Shown here: positions 61,601 through 64,000 of the stretch, one piece after another
How the letters are laid out: every line of letters starts with the position of its first letter
How positions within the stretch are numbered: position 1 is the stretch's first letter
Source of the DNA: Paratinospora sagittata
Taxonomy: Eukaryota; Streptophyta; Magnoliopsida; Ranunculales; Menispermaceae
Direction of reading: 5' to 3'
NCBI GenBank assembly: GCA_035771175.1
Contig: CM069597.1
Location: forward strand, 12,373,001 to 12,437,000
Length of the DNA: 64,000 bases
Notes under the pieces: model-generated
Told to the model about the DNA's origin: nothing
Seen by the model: only the letters and a program-made list of their open reading frames with translations
The model's database searches: none
Made by a program: the position numbers and the translations under genes

Positions 61601-62490
61601 TTGAAGATTGTGCAGTTTATTTTGTTTAGACAAGATTAGACTTTATATTGTGCAATACATATATGTAACAGATATTTATCTAGGAAGCTATAAATAACTA
61701 TTTCTTTAGCACCACCTCACCTAAATAGGGCCAATTGGCTGGACATCACCTTGATCTTTTGCTGGTTATTTATTACTTTTTTTCCCCTCGATCTTTTGCT
61801 GATTTGTCATCTATTTTCTGTTGCAACTTTGCAATGAAATTATGACACATTATTAGTTTTGAAGAGTTGATGAAGCACCAGAATATTGATTGAGTCTTAA
61901 TGAAATATTCTATAGAAAGGATTAAAATGGATAGTGGAGTTCATAGCATTTCTGTATTCTTTTGAATTTCAGTTCTTCACTATAAATTCTTGTAGTTTTT
62001 CTTTGAGAAAGAAATTTTTTTGTTATCATTAGAGTAATAAATTTCTTTATCATGAAGAACTTATATATTATATATTCATGTTTCTACTAGGCTATGTGAT
62101 GAAGCTACGAGTGCCCTCGACAGTACAACGGAAGCAGAGATCCTAACTGCACTGAGATCACTTGCAAACAATAGAACATCAATCTTCATAGCTCATAGGC
62201 TTACCACTGCAATGCAGTGTGACGAGGTAAGTAGTTCACTTCTGAACAAAACCATGGAAAAAAAAAATTAAAAAAAAATCAATTATCAATAAGGAAACAG
62301 GTTGTTGTTTTTTTGGTGTCTTTGATGGTTATTTGTTTACATACAGATTATTGTTTTGGAGAATGGAAAGGTGGTGGAACTGGGACCCCATGAAGTATTG
62401 TTGTCAAAGGCAGGGAGATACGCACAGCTTTGGGGACAGCAAAATAACTTAGCTGCTGAGTTAACCGAGTCCACTGTTAAAGTGACATGA
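10325..62490 (+). CDS. ATM3: Mitochondrial half-size ABC transporter ATM3/ABCB25, 20 exons
   Basis: Exons: 10325-10663, 10760-10969, 11088-11274, 11446-11507, 19432-19475, 19970-20072, 20346-20453, 20622-20705, 20834-20894, 24017-24162, 24257-24373, 27560-27645, 29306-29394, 51569-51624, 52461-52541, 52695-52760, 53718-53810, 60993-61057, 62091-62226, 62347-62490. They sum to 2277 nt and 758 residues with no stop. An Arg/Ser-rich N-terminus (1-113) suits a mitochondrial presequence. The membrane domain starts near residue 130. The nucleotide-binding domain has Walker A GTSGSGKST (541-549), Q589, LSGGEKQR (645-652), [11 protein letters not shown] (Walker B, D669/E670) and H701. Plant ATM3 is known to export a glutathione-bound sulfur species from the matrix for cytosolic Fe-S assembly and to serve molybdenum cofactor synthesis. 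Exon joins match the family's conserved sequence ([40 protein letters not shown]). The gene is huge because of transposons in introns 4, 9, 11, 13 and 17. Exon boundaries are predicted by splice consensus and homology, without transcript support. Confidence 0.95.
10760..10969 (+). CDS. ATM3: ATM3 exon 2 (residues 114-183)
   Basis: Encodes [15 protein letters not shown] through [17 protein letters not shown] to LGLLIGGK, spanning the end of the presequence and the approach to the first membrane segment. The acceptor is GAACAG and the donor is GCAAGT, a GC-type site. Confidence 0.9.
10970..11087 (+). other. ATM3 intron 2, GC-AG type
   Basis: The exon ends GGAAAG and the intron starts GCAAGT, the strong consensus form of GC donors. 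It ends CATCAG. Homology (GK joined to VLNVQV) requires the exon to end here, and no nearby GT site gives the same frame. Confidence 0.85.
11088..11274 (+). CDS. ATM3: ATM3 exon 3 (residues 184-245)
   Basis: Starts [18 protein letters not shown], highly conserved in ATM-type transporters, and ends [11 protein letters not shown] plus one base of a Glu codon before GTATTA. Confidence 0.95.
11446..11507 (+). CDS. ATM3: ATM3 exon 4 (residues 246-266)
   Basis: [21 protein letters not shown]; the first Glu codon is split with exon 3. Followed by the 7.9-kb intron 4. Confidence 0.95.
11508..12139 (+). other. Start of ATM3 intron 4, no element identified
   Basis: AT-rich intronic DNA with no protein motif or repeat boundary that I can define. 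Confidence 0.5.
12140..13766 (+). mobile_element. 5'-truncated L1-type LINE in ATM3 intron 4
   Basis: Frames in order carry the late reverse transcriptase ([53 protein letters not shown]) at 12143-12652, a linker ending RFWEDIWYG, and the zf-RVT tail ([27 protein letters not shown]) at 13030-13440. This is the usual order of plant L1 ORF2. The element ends with an A-run at 13753-13766. The first two thirds of ORF2, including YADD, are missing and frames are broken. I found no convincing target duplication. Confidence 0.85.
13767..14444 (+). other. Intronic DNA between LINE and MITE-like block
   Basis: AT-rich intron sequence; nothing recognisable. Confidence 0.4.
14445..15515. repeat. MITE-like block with tandemly duplicated interior
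   Basis: Two units of about 416 bp lie head to tail (shared GTGTGCCTCAGG at about 14530 and 14946; GAAGTTGTTATAAACTTATA and AACTATGAAATAGAAATATT in both). The block opens GTAGTGTAGTCAAGGCAAGC and closes with GCGTGCCTTACACCTTTAAC then TAC, whose complement GTAGTTAAAGGTGTAAGGCA is a weak inverted match to the left end. GC-rich ends around an AT-rich core suit a non-autonomous DNA transposon. No duplication of the target was found. Confidence 0.6.
15516..16669 (+). other. Intronic AT-rich DNA
   Basis: No open frame or repeat that I can define. Confidence 0.4.
16690..17175 (-). pseudogene. Acidic C-terminal ORF fragment, possibly transposase-derived
   Basis: The - strand gives an Asp/Ser-rich stretch ([15 protein letters not shown], then [19 protein letters not shown]) near 17175-17060 and, after a gap, [20 protein letters not shown] leading to a Glu/Asp-rich tail ending at a stop near 16755. 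Stops and a shift break it. The acidic, DSDDE-containing end recalls plant hAT/BED-type transposase tails, but no catalytic motif is visible; identity is uncertain. Confidence 0.35.
17176..18053 (+). other. Intronic DNA, unassigned
   Basis: AT-rich intron; no supportable feature. Confidence 0.4.
18054..18955 (+). mobile_element. hAT-like non-autonomous element, copy 1
   Basis: The 902-bp block runs from CATGGATCGAGAATACG to TTTTTTGAACCATG. Flanking octamers CTCATGGG and CTTAAGGG match at 6 of 8 positions. It shares long similarity, in reverse complement, with 40603-41490 (GACTTCGGTCACTT, AATATCTAGATTTATTGTA, TTGATGAATTTGAAATGGT). It has no coding capacity. Confidence 0.75.
18956..19431 (+). 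other. End of ATM3 intron 4
   Basis: Ordinary AT-rich intron up to the acceptor TTGTGCAG; no element seen. Confidence 0.5.
19432..19475 (+). CDS. ATM3: ATM3 exon 5 (residues 267-280)
   Basis: A 44-nt exon encoding [14 protein letters not shown] plus two bases of Ser281. The acceptor is TTGTGCAG and the donor is AAG/GTACTG. Easily missed by gene finders because it is so short. Confidence 0.95.
19970..20072 (+). CDS. ATM3: ATM3 exon 6 (residues 281-315)
   Basis: Encodes [20 protein letters not shown] through VPTILE. The [17 protein letters not shown] stretch is a signature of mitochondrial ATM transporters. Confidence 0.95.
20346..20453 (+). CDS. ATM3: ATM3 exon 7 (residues 316-351)
   Basis: [20 protein letters not shown] through LVVTQ, a membrane-spanning portion. 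Clean CAG acceptor and CAG/GTAAGA donor. Confidence 0.95.
20622..20705 (+). CDS. ATM3: ATM3 exon 8 (residues 352-379)
   Basis: [20 protein letters not shown] to SLINYE, the cytosol/matrix loop conserved in the family. Confidence 0.95.
20834..20894 (+). CDS. ATM3: ATM3 exon 9 (residues 380-399)
   Basis: [20 protein letters not shown] plus one base. Joining it to exon 10 gives Arg400 (AGA). Confidence 0.95.
21020..21560 (+). pseudogene. Possible decayed retrotransposon gag (zinc-knuckle-like)
   Basis: Around 21325-21395 the + strand reads [12 protein letters not shown], a stop, then [11 protein letters not shown], which resembles the end of a CCHC knuckle followed by a basic linker in plant gag proteins. 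Surrounding frames are full of stops. Weak evidence only. Confidence 0.3.
21820..22035 (+). pseudogene. RTE-type LINE fragment, C-terminal RT region
   Basis: The + strand shows [30 protein letters not shown] and [20 protein letters not shown], matching the conserved end of plant RTE reverse transcriptase (FKYLGSII, GVLCDR.IP.KLKGKFYR). Stops interrupt it. It lies in ATM3 intron 9, tail to tail with the fragment at 22060-22440. Confidence 0.7.
22060..22440 (-). pseudogene. RTE-type LINE fragment, central RT region
   Basis: The - strand reads [18 protein letters not shown], later [20 protein letters not shown], then a degenerate version of the catalytic box (DDIMLIDEA in one frame). These match RTE motifs FIDLEKAYDRVP, ALVMDELT and FADDIVLIDE. 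Frames are broken. Confidence 0.65.
22567..22773 (-). mobile_element. tRNA-derived SINE with 20-bp target duplication
   Basis: On the - strand the unit opens with a Pol III box A-like TGGTGCAGTTGGTAAAGAGG and box B-like GGTTCAACTC and ends GTTTCTTCTC followed by about 16 A. It is flanked by CTAAATTGCGTGATATGATC (22547-22566) and the same 20-mer with one change (22774-22793). Length is about 207 bp. The boxes and the duplication make this a firm call. Confidence 0.9.
23220..23380 (+). mobile_element. hAT-like element, copy 3 (truncated)
   Basis: It begins CAAGGATAGAAAATTTGA, close to the CAAGGATCGAAAATTTGA terminus of copy 2, and shares CATGGAGAATC.TGTAAAAATTCG. Similarity fades after about 160 bp, so only one end survives. 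Confidence 0.55.
24017..24162 (+). CDS. ATM3: ATM3 exon 10 (residues 400-448)
   Basis: (R)[19 protein letters not shown] to MTVGDL, a late membrane-domain segment. Follows the 3.1-kb intron 9. Confidence 0.95.
24257..24373 (+). CDS. ATM3: ATM3 exon 11 (residues 449-487)
   Basis: [20 protein letters not shown] to KSMFQLLE, the last membrane segment and linker to the ATPase domain. Confidence 0.95.
24771..25763 (-). mobile_element. Solo LTR, 993 bp, in ATM3 intron 11
   Basis: On the + strand it starts TGAAATAATAGCAAGTGCAT and ends AAAAAGAATGCA. TATTG lies on both sides (24766-24770 and 25764-25768). The stretch AATATCGTAAAC...GAGTATTGTTCTTACAGAG matches the style of Athila/Tat LTR ends read on the - strand, as at 1911. 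The 5-bp duplication could be chance, so boundaries are moderately supported. Confidence 0.6.
26163..26640 (-). other. Unidentified coding-like stretch in ATM3 intron 11
   Basis: - strand frames give [34 protein letters not shown] and, in a shifted frame, [20 protein letters not shown]. The composition is protein-like and less AT-rich than its surroundings. The frame shifts at a GAA-repeat tract (26348-26370). I do not recognise the family; it may be a retrocopied gene fragment or part of a transposon. Confidence 0.3.
27021..27175 (+). mobile_element. Au-like tRNA-derived SINE
   Basis: The sequence GGCCTTGGCACAATGGTTGA followed by GTTGCTCCATTGTGA carries a box A, and GGTCATGGGATGAAATCC is a diverged box B. 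The downstream GGGAGCCCCGTGCACCAG matches the 3' part of Au-type plant SINEs. The tail is short and no clear target duplication was found. Confidence 0.7.
27560..27645 (+). CDS. ATM3: ATM3 exon 12 (residues 488-515)
   Basis: [20 protein letters not shown] to FENVHF plus two bases of Gly516, the first strand of the ATPase domain. Confidence 0.95.
27850..27945. repeat. ATGT/TATA-rich simple repeat
   Basis: Imperfect runs of TATATGTATG and TGTATGTATATATA in ATM3 intron 12. Confidence 0.8.
29306..29394 (+). CDS. ATM3: ATM3 exon 13 (residues 516-545), 5' half of Walker A
   Basis: [20 protein letters not shown] to IVGTSGS plus the first base of Gly546. It stops inside the P-loop; the rest lies 22 kb away. 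Confidence 0.95.
30599..30613. repeat. Target-site duplication, left copy
   Basis: GCATGCCACTATCTT directly precedes the T-run that is the poly(A) tail of the - strand LINE. The same 15-mer lies at 37312-37326. Confidence 0.9.
30754..34554 (-). pseudogene. LINE ORF2: endonuclease, reverse transcriptase, zf-RVT
   Basis: 34554-34261 and the start of the next frame hold the endonuclease end ([31 protein letters not shown]). 34282-32354 is a 642-residue RT frame with [33 protein letters not shown] and the catalytic YADD (32579-32590). After a 360-bp replacement, [18 protein letters not shown] residues resume near 32010, then [19 protein letters not shown] (31932-31588) and the zf-RVT tail ([19 protein letters not shown]; 31224-30754). 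At least three frame breaks are present. Confidence 0.85.
32036..32395. other. Foreign block replacing part of LINE RT
   Basis: LINE coding similarity stops at about 32395 and resumes at about 32035, with roughly 50 codons missing (the GMPLGG...GRL region). The block contains GTCCAAGAGGAGGGATGAAT and TACGTCCACTACCCAATCAC, wording seen in some plant copia-type repeats. I cannot define termini or a target duplication. Confidence 0.5.
34744..36855 (-). pseudogene. LINE ORF1 region
   Basis: 36855-36292 encodes 187 residues ([20 protein letters not shown], then [13 protein letters not shown]) in the style of plant L1 ORF1 N-terminal domains. A Ser/Asn-rich middle follows at 35990-35170 in other frames, and an acidic tail ([20 protein letters not shown]) at 35166-34744. 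The three pieces are in different frames, so ORF1 is broken. No clear zinc knuckle is seen. Confidence 0.6.
36890..37311 (-). pseudogene. Receptor-like kinase fragment fused to LINE 5' end
   Basis: The - strand reads [15 protein letters not shown], then [13 protein letters not shown], then a second, overlapping kinase copy: [41 protein letters not shown] and [17 protein letters not shown]. These are kinase subdomains VIb (HRD, catalytic loop), VII (DFG) and VIII (PEY), in the style of plant calcium/calmodulin-regulated receptor-like cytoplasmic kinases. Frames shift several times. It begins exactly at the target duplication and runs to the LINE ORF1 leader. Confidence 0.75.
37312..37326. repeat. 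Target-site duplication, right copy
   Basis: GCATGCCACTATCTT, identical to 30599-30613, at the 5' end of the LINE. Confidence 0.9.
37539..37785 (-). mobile_element. Probable short retroposon tail
   Basis: A T-run at 37540-37549 followed by GACAAGAAACAAAGAAT is, on the - strand, TTTGTTTCTTGTC plus poly(A), nearly the same 3' end as the LINE at 30614 and the SINE at 22567. Upstream - strand frames give [17 protein letters not shown], not recognised. The 5' limit and target duplication are unclear. Confidence 0.4.
39600..39975. repeat. 187-bp tandem duplication
   Basis: Two adjacent units share ACATTGATTTTGGAATCTAG (39651 and 39838), CCATATTTGTAAATATGGAA and TTTCTAAACA.CATGTTCTGC. A weaker third copy may follow at 40030-40110. 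Non-coding, in ATM3 intron 13. Confidence 0.85.
40603..41490 (-). mobile_element. hAT-like non-autonomous element, copy 2, perfect 8-bp duplication
   Basis: The 888-bp block runs CATGGTTAAAAAATTACC to AAATTTTCGATCCTTG on the + strand, i.e. CAAGGATCG...AACCATG on the - strand. TATATAAA flanks both sides (40595-40602, 41491-41498). Eight-base duplications and short CA.GG ends suit the hAT superfamily. It is an inverted relative of 18054-18955 and has no transposase. Confidence 0.8.
41515..42975 (-). pseudogene. Internally deleted gypsy-type relic
   Basis: - strand order: gag CCHC knuckle [18 protein letters not shown] (42681-42968), protease-like [15 protein letters not shown] near 42550-42600, then directly a pol C-terminal piece ([20 protein letters not shown]; 42271-41987). 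RT, RNase H and most of integrase are absent. An LTR-like tail (41515-41980) with a TATA-like CTATTTAAAG on the + strand follows. The partner LTR is missing. Confidence 0.7.
43012..43729 (+). mobile_element. LTR with primer site and GC-rich leader, truncated
   Basis: A 241-bp TG...CA block (TGTTGTGGAGAAG to TTTATTTTACA, ending 43252) is followed by ACATGGTATTAAAGC, a diverged initiator-Met-type primer site (standard TGGTATCAGAGC), then a GC-rich stretch rich in CTTCATCGCCG motifs. This matches the start of a copia-type element. It breaks off at about 43729, where the LTR of the next element begins. Confidence 0.6.
43730..44111 (-). repeat. 3' LTR of chromovirus (end truncated)
   Basis: Shares the CCAAGAATCAAGAACCAAAG to CGCCTTTGTCTCTTC core with 49049-49315 and ends GCCTATCA on the + strand like the 5' LTR. 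It lacks the TGATGGGTATTC end found there. Confidence 0.8.
44115..44142 (-). repeat. Run of 28 C (poly-G polypurine tract)
   Basis: Twenty-eight consecutive C on the + strand, three bases inside the 3' LTR start. On the element strand it is a G-run in the place of the polypurine tract that primes second-strand synthesis. The exact length may be unreliable, because such runs are hard to sequence. Confidence 0.8.
44190..48650 (-). pseudogene. Chromovirus gag-pol relic
   Basis: In element order: gag end and knuckle-like region (47810-47484), protease end [15 protein letters not shown]...VVLGMQWLG (47350-47084), RT with [20 protein letters not shown] and [15 protein letters not shown] (46733-46464), RNase H with [15 protein letters not shown] (45992-45702), integrase zinc-finger region ([16 protein letters not shown]; 45480-45136) and a C-terminal 240-residue frame (44912-44190) ending in a chromodomain, [20 protein letters not shown]. 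All domains are in separate broken frames. Confidence 0.85.
48996..49344 (-). repeat. 5' LTR of chromovirus
   Basis: On the + strand TGATGGGTATTCGATCAAG to GGAGGCCTATCA, 349 bp, next to the Met-type primer site. Confidence 0.8.
49350..49830 (-). mobile_element. L1-type LINE fragment (zf-RVT tail)
   Basis: The - strand frame 49734-49453 reads [49 protein letters not shown], the zf-RVT domain at the end of plant L1 ORF2. It abuts the 5' LTR of the chromovirus, which may have inserted into it. The rest of the LINE was not found. Confidence 0.75.
50367..50379. repeat. SINE target-site duplication, left
   Basis: ATTCTACATTGTC, repeated with one change (ATTCTACAATGTC) at 50691-50703. Confidence 0.75.
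50380..50690 (-). mobile_element. tRNA-derived SINE, 311 bp
   Basis: On the - strand it opens GCCAACGGGTCATTGGCACA with a box A-like TGGCACAGCTGGTCAAAG, then a box B-like GAGTTTGAGTCGCG, and ends in an A/T-rich tail (CAATAAAAATAAAAAG). The flanking 13-mers match at 12 of 13 positions. Different in body from the SINE at 22567. Confidence 0.8.
51384..51416. repeat. Perfect 14-bp inverted repeat with 5-nt loop
   Basis: GTATTTGCCCAAAC, CAAAA, GTTTGGGCAAATAC. The hairpin lies 150 bases upstream of ATM3 exon 14. Its origin is unclear; it could be a remnant of a small inverted-repeat element. Confidence 0.85.
51569..51624 (+). CDS. ATM3: ATM3 exon 14 (residues 546-564), 3' half of Walker A
   Basis: Completes Gly546, then [18 protein letters not shown]. 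The first bases GTAAGT themselves look like a donor but must be coding to complete GKST. Acceptor GTGCAG. Confidence 0.95.
52461..52541 (+). CDS. ATM3: ATM3 exon 15 (residues 565-591), Q-loop
   Basis: [20 protein letters not shown] then GVVPQDT, with the Q-loop glutamine at 589. Confidence 0.95.
52695..52760 (+). CDS. ATM3: ATM3 exon 16 (residues 592-613)
   Basis: [20 protein letters not shown] then EE, the start of the ATPase helical subdomain. Confidence 0.95.
53718..53810 (+). CDS. ATM3: ATM3 exon 17 (residues 614-644)
   Basis: [20 protein letters not shown] to GERGLK, directly before the signature motif, which lies 7.2 kb downstream. Confidence 0.95.
53930..54499 (+). repeat. 5' LTR of gypsy element
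   Basis: 570 bp, TGATGCAGTCCAAC to CCTTGCATCA. Contains a TATA-like TTATTTTATTTT and leads into the primer site. Confidence 0.9.
54532..55610 (+). pseudogene. Gypsy gag with CCHC knuckle
   Basis: Starts MPPRRR, then an early stop. Capsid motifs follow: [20 protein letters not shown] (54646-54918), [17 protein letters not shown] and [20 protein letters not shown] (54967-55323), and knuckle [13 protein letters not shown] in the next frame near 55430. Stops occur at about 54568, 54620, 54916 and 54964, and there is a frame change near 55300. Confidence 0.85.
55611..58740 (+). pseudogene. Gypsy pol: protease, RT, RNase H, integrase
   Basis: Protease [12 protein letters not shown] (near 55680), RT with [20 protein letters not shown] and [11 protein letters not shown] (56336-56818; YFDD catalytic box), RNase H ([21 protein letters not shown]; 57091-57525), integrase zinc finger ([11 protein letters not shown]) and core with [28 protein letters not shown] (57672-58361), and a C-terminal region ([29 protein letters not shown]; 58478-58813). 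A chromodomain is not evident. Stops interrupt at least five places. Confidence 0.9.
58750..59340 (+). repeat. 3' LTR of gypsy element
   Basis: 591 bp, TGATGCAGCCCAAC to CCTTGCATCA, diverged from the 5' LTR by scattered substitutions and small indels. Confidence 0.9.
59346..60739 (+). other. Second half of ATM3 intron 17
   Basis: AT-rich intron; no gene or element that I can define. Confidence 0.4.
60740..60820 (+). mobile_element. 3' end of an Au-like SINE
   Basis: GGTCCGACCCTTCCCTGGGT, then GGTGGGAGCTTCGTCACTGG followed by GCTGCCC and a T-run match the conserved 3' half of Au SINEs. The tRNA-like 5' half is absent. It lies 172 bp before ATM3 exon 18. Confidence 0.7.
60993..61057 (+). CDS. 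ATM3: ATM3 exon 18 (residues 645-665), ABC signature
   Basis: [20 protein letters not shown] then I plus two bases of Leu666. Contains the family signature LSGGE. Confidence 0.95.
62091..62226 (+). CDS. ATM3: ATM3 exon 19 (residues 666-711), Walker B and H-loop
   Basis: [20 protein letters not shown] through [15 protein letters not shown], with Asp669/Glu670 and His701. Confidence 0.95.
62347..62490 (+). CDS. ATM3: ATM3 exon 20 (residues 712-758 and stop)
   Basis: [20 protein letters not shown] through [10 protein letters not shown] to a TGA stop after STVKVT. Confidence 0.95.
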   Translation: MIVLENGKVVELGPHEVLLSKAGRYAQLWGQQNNLAAELTESTVKVT

Positions 62491-63069
62491 TCAATGACAC
62501 AACATAGTACATTTTTCCATTTATGCCCAAGCTGTCTATGTATTATCATATACACATACTGTATGTATTATACACTTCTTATTTGTACCAAGCCATCTGT
62601 ATAATTTGTACCTGAATCACAATTTTGCTGTAATATGTGAGCCATTCTAATTTCTAGGGGCCTGAATCACAATTTTGCGGTATCTGTATAATTTGTACCT
62701 GAATCTCTGTCACTCCACCTGTAGAATTTGTGCTGTCAAAGAAATATGAAAAAAATTAACTCTTTATACTCACTCTTACCATTGAGAAAATTGGTACATT
62801 TACATAGATACACTGTTTTCTGAAAGGAAATTGTAGAAAACCAGTTGGTTCTGTTCAAGGGTTTCCCATGATGCCAGATGAGAAGAGTATATATGGTGGT
62901 CCCTAAAAACGAAAAAAGAAAAAAGAAACTACTTCATTAATAATATATGAACAGATGAACAATCCAAATCAACAAGTTGGTTGCATGAAGAGTAAAAATC
63001 AACAAGTTAAAAAAACACGAACTCTCTCTCGTTCATCGATCGTAGTCGGTCAAACGTCTTAGTTAGTTA
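62491..63069 (+). other. ATM3 3' UTR and convergent intergenic spacer
   Basis: Presumed ATM3 3' UTR up to about 62760, with AATATG/AATAAT-like signals but no single clear poly(A) site. A short repeat, CCTGAATCACAATTTTGC, occurs at about 62610 and 62665. The tail of the RING gene lies beyond on the other strand. Confidence 0.5.
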
Positions 63070-63654
63070 CTAGAGTAGTAGCCGAAAGCGACAATTTGGG
63101 CAAAAGTTAGCGGACTGAAGCCACTTGAAGAGGCATCTCCCATGGAACTTGTGACCGCACTCGGTTAATTTCACTCCCATCCCGTTCCTCCTCAACTCCT
63201 CCTGACAAATCGCGCACACTTCGCTTCCAGTCTCCATCTGATCAACAGCGGCAGATGATGAAGACGACGATGATGAATCTTCTTCTTCCTCTGAAACAAC
63301 AGCAACGACAATCTTCTTCATACGCTCCATGCACTGGAACAATGGATCTGCTGCAGTTATCTCCGATACCAAAACCTCGCAGCCTAGCAATAGTTGTTCC
63401 CTCAGATTCATTGCCTGTTGTTTCAACGACGGATGAGTAGTATTCAGAATGAAATCCCCATCGTCCATTATCAGATTCAATTTCTCCAATAACCTGTACA
63501 AGTATCCTTGATGATCCCTGTTGTTGTTCATGATCCTGTTTCTGGTAGTAGTGGCAGAAGAGATTTGTTTCCATCTCCAAAGCAGCAGCGATTCCTCCAG
63601 ATAATCCAGATGTTGCTTCATTTTCTGCAGCTGCACCTGATGATCTTCTTCCAT
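63070..63654 (-). CDS. RING-H2 zinc finger protein, probable E3 ubiquitin ligase
   Basis: Intact single-exon frame of 194 residues. The C-terminal RING is C3H2C3: Cys147, Cys150, Cys166, His168, His171, Cys174, Cys185, Cys188 (CAICQEEL, CGHKFHGRC, CPNC), with Trp178 (FKWLQ) in the usual E2-contact area. The N-terminus is Gln/Leu-rich and may be helical (residues 1-60); a Glu-Ser run (119-136) precedes the RING. There is no signal peptide or membrane segment, so a cytosolic or nuclear ligase is likely. RING-H2 proteins generally transfer ubiquitin from an E2 to a substrate; substrates here are unknown. The ATG at 63654 is the first in frame. Convergent with ATM3, 579 bp between stops. Confidence 0.85.
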   Translation of the reverse strand: MEEDHQVQLQKMKQHLDYLEESLLLWRWKQISSATTTRNRIMNNNRDHQGYLYRLLEKLNLIMDDGDFILNTTHPSLKQQAMNLREQLLLGCEVLVSEITAADPLFQCMERMKKIVVAVVSEEEEDSSSSSSSSAAVDQMETGSEVCAICQEELRRNGMGVKLTECGHKFHGRCLFKWLQSANFCPNCRFRLLL

Positions 63655-64000
63655 TGCACAACACTCAATCGCTCACGTCGAGATTTGGCTTATCACACAA
63701 ATTAACGCCTATGACAACATATGTTTATAAGGCACTCTAGCCAGAAAATAGAAAGTTTTCGTATCCGAATATGAGACGGATCACGCCAGCTCATAAAAAC
63801 AAAAAACAAAAAAAATTAAAATTTTCAACTAGACTCGTGTCCTTCGTATTACAGTTGAAGGACAACTAAACTTCCATGGCAACTATCAAAACAAAATTTT
63901 CAACTAGAATGATATTAATGACAAACAAGGATAATAAGATTATTGTTACAAAATATTATTTTGAATAAAAATTATTTTTTAATTTTTAATAAAAAAATAA
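63655..64000 (-). other. Upstream region of the RING gene
   Basis: About 345 bp of AT-rich sequence, presumed leader and promoter for the RING gene. No firm TATA box or other element. Confidence 0.4.

Noticed and set aside
63242..63705. Frames of 61-140 residues overlapping the RING gene
   Set aside because: Only the 63070-63654 frame has a complete RING-H2 finger; the others lack motifs.
1..64000. CRISPR array, bacterial operon, phage or organelle DNA
   Set aside because: No spaced palindromic repeats of the CRISPR type, no operon layout, and abundant spliceosomal introns and plant nuclear transposons throughout.

Overview
This is nuclear DNA of an angiosperm, most likely a woody dicot. 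The evidence is spliced genes with plant-type GT-AG introns, an AT-rich background, plant Ty3/gypsy, Ty1/copia, L1 and RTE retrotransposons, tRNA-derived SINEs, and two recognisable plant genes. I cannot name the species from the sequence.

The window is dominated by one host gene on the + strand: a mitochondrial half-size ABC transporter of the ATM3/ABCB25 type. I assembled 20 exons between 10325 and 62490. They join without any frame break into 2277 nt, or 758 residues, with complete Walker A, Q-loop, LSGGE signature, Walker B and H-loop. About 96% of the 52-kb gene is intron. Intron 13 alone is 22.2 kb and interrupts the glycine codon immediately before the Walker A lysine. Intron 2 uses a GC donor. 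The protein acts at the mitochondrial inner membrane, exporting a glutathione-linked sulfur compound for cytosolic Fe-S cluster assembly and supporting molybdenum cofactor synthesis. A second, single-exon host gene on the - strand (63070-63654) encodes a small RING-H2 protein, a probable E3 ubiquitin ligase, convergent with the ATM3 3' end.

Layout. 1-3342: Athila/Tat-type gypsy element on the - strand (protease edge, gag, PBS, LTR), cut by the window edge. 3485-5960: copia relic split by a 1706-bp TG...CA element with a 5-bp target duplication; that element carries a 20-bp minisatellite. 6843-8666: solo LTR with an ACTTG duplication. 8960-10100: small AT-rich repeats, then the ATM3 promoter and leader. 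Intron 4: truncated L1 LINE, a tandemly duplicated MITE-like block, a decayed acidic-tail ORF, and a 0.9-kb hAT-like element. Intron 9: convergent RTE fragments, a SINE and a piece of the same hAT-like family. Intron 11: a solo LTR and a SINE. Intron 13: a 6.7-kb LINE with 15-bp target duplications whose 5' end is a receptor-like-kinase fragment, another hAT-like copy with a perfect 8-bp duplication, a deleted gypsy relic, an isolated LTR with leader, a chromodomain gypsy element and a SINE. Intron 17: a 5.4-kb gypsy element with both LTRs and a TAAAC duplication.

No bacterial-style operon, CRISPR array, rRNA or canonical tRNA gene is visible. The notable content is the extreme intron growth of a conserved gene and the nested or chimeric transposons inside it. 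All transposon reading frames seen here are broken. No database or alignment search was run; family names rest on motifs read by eye.
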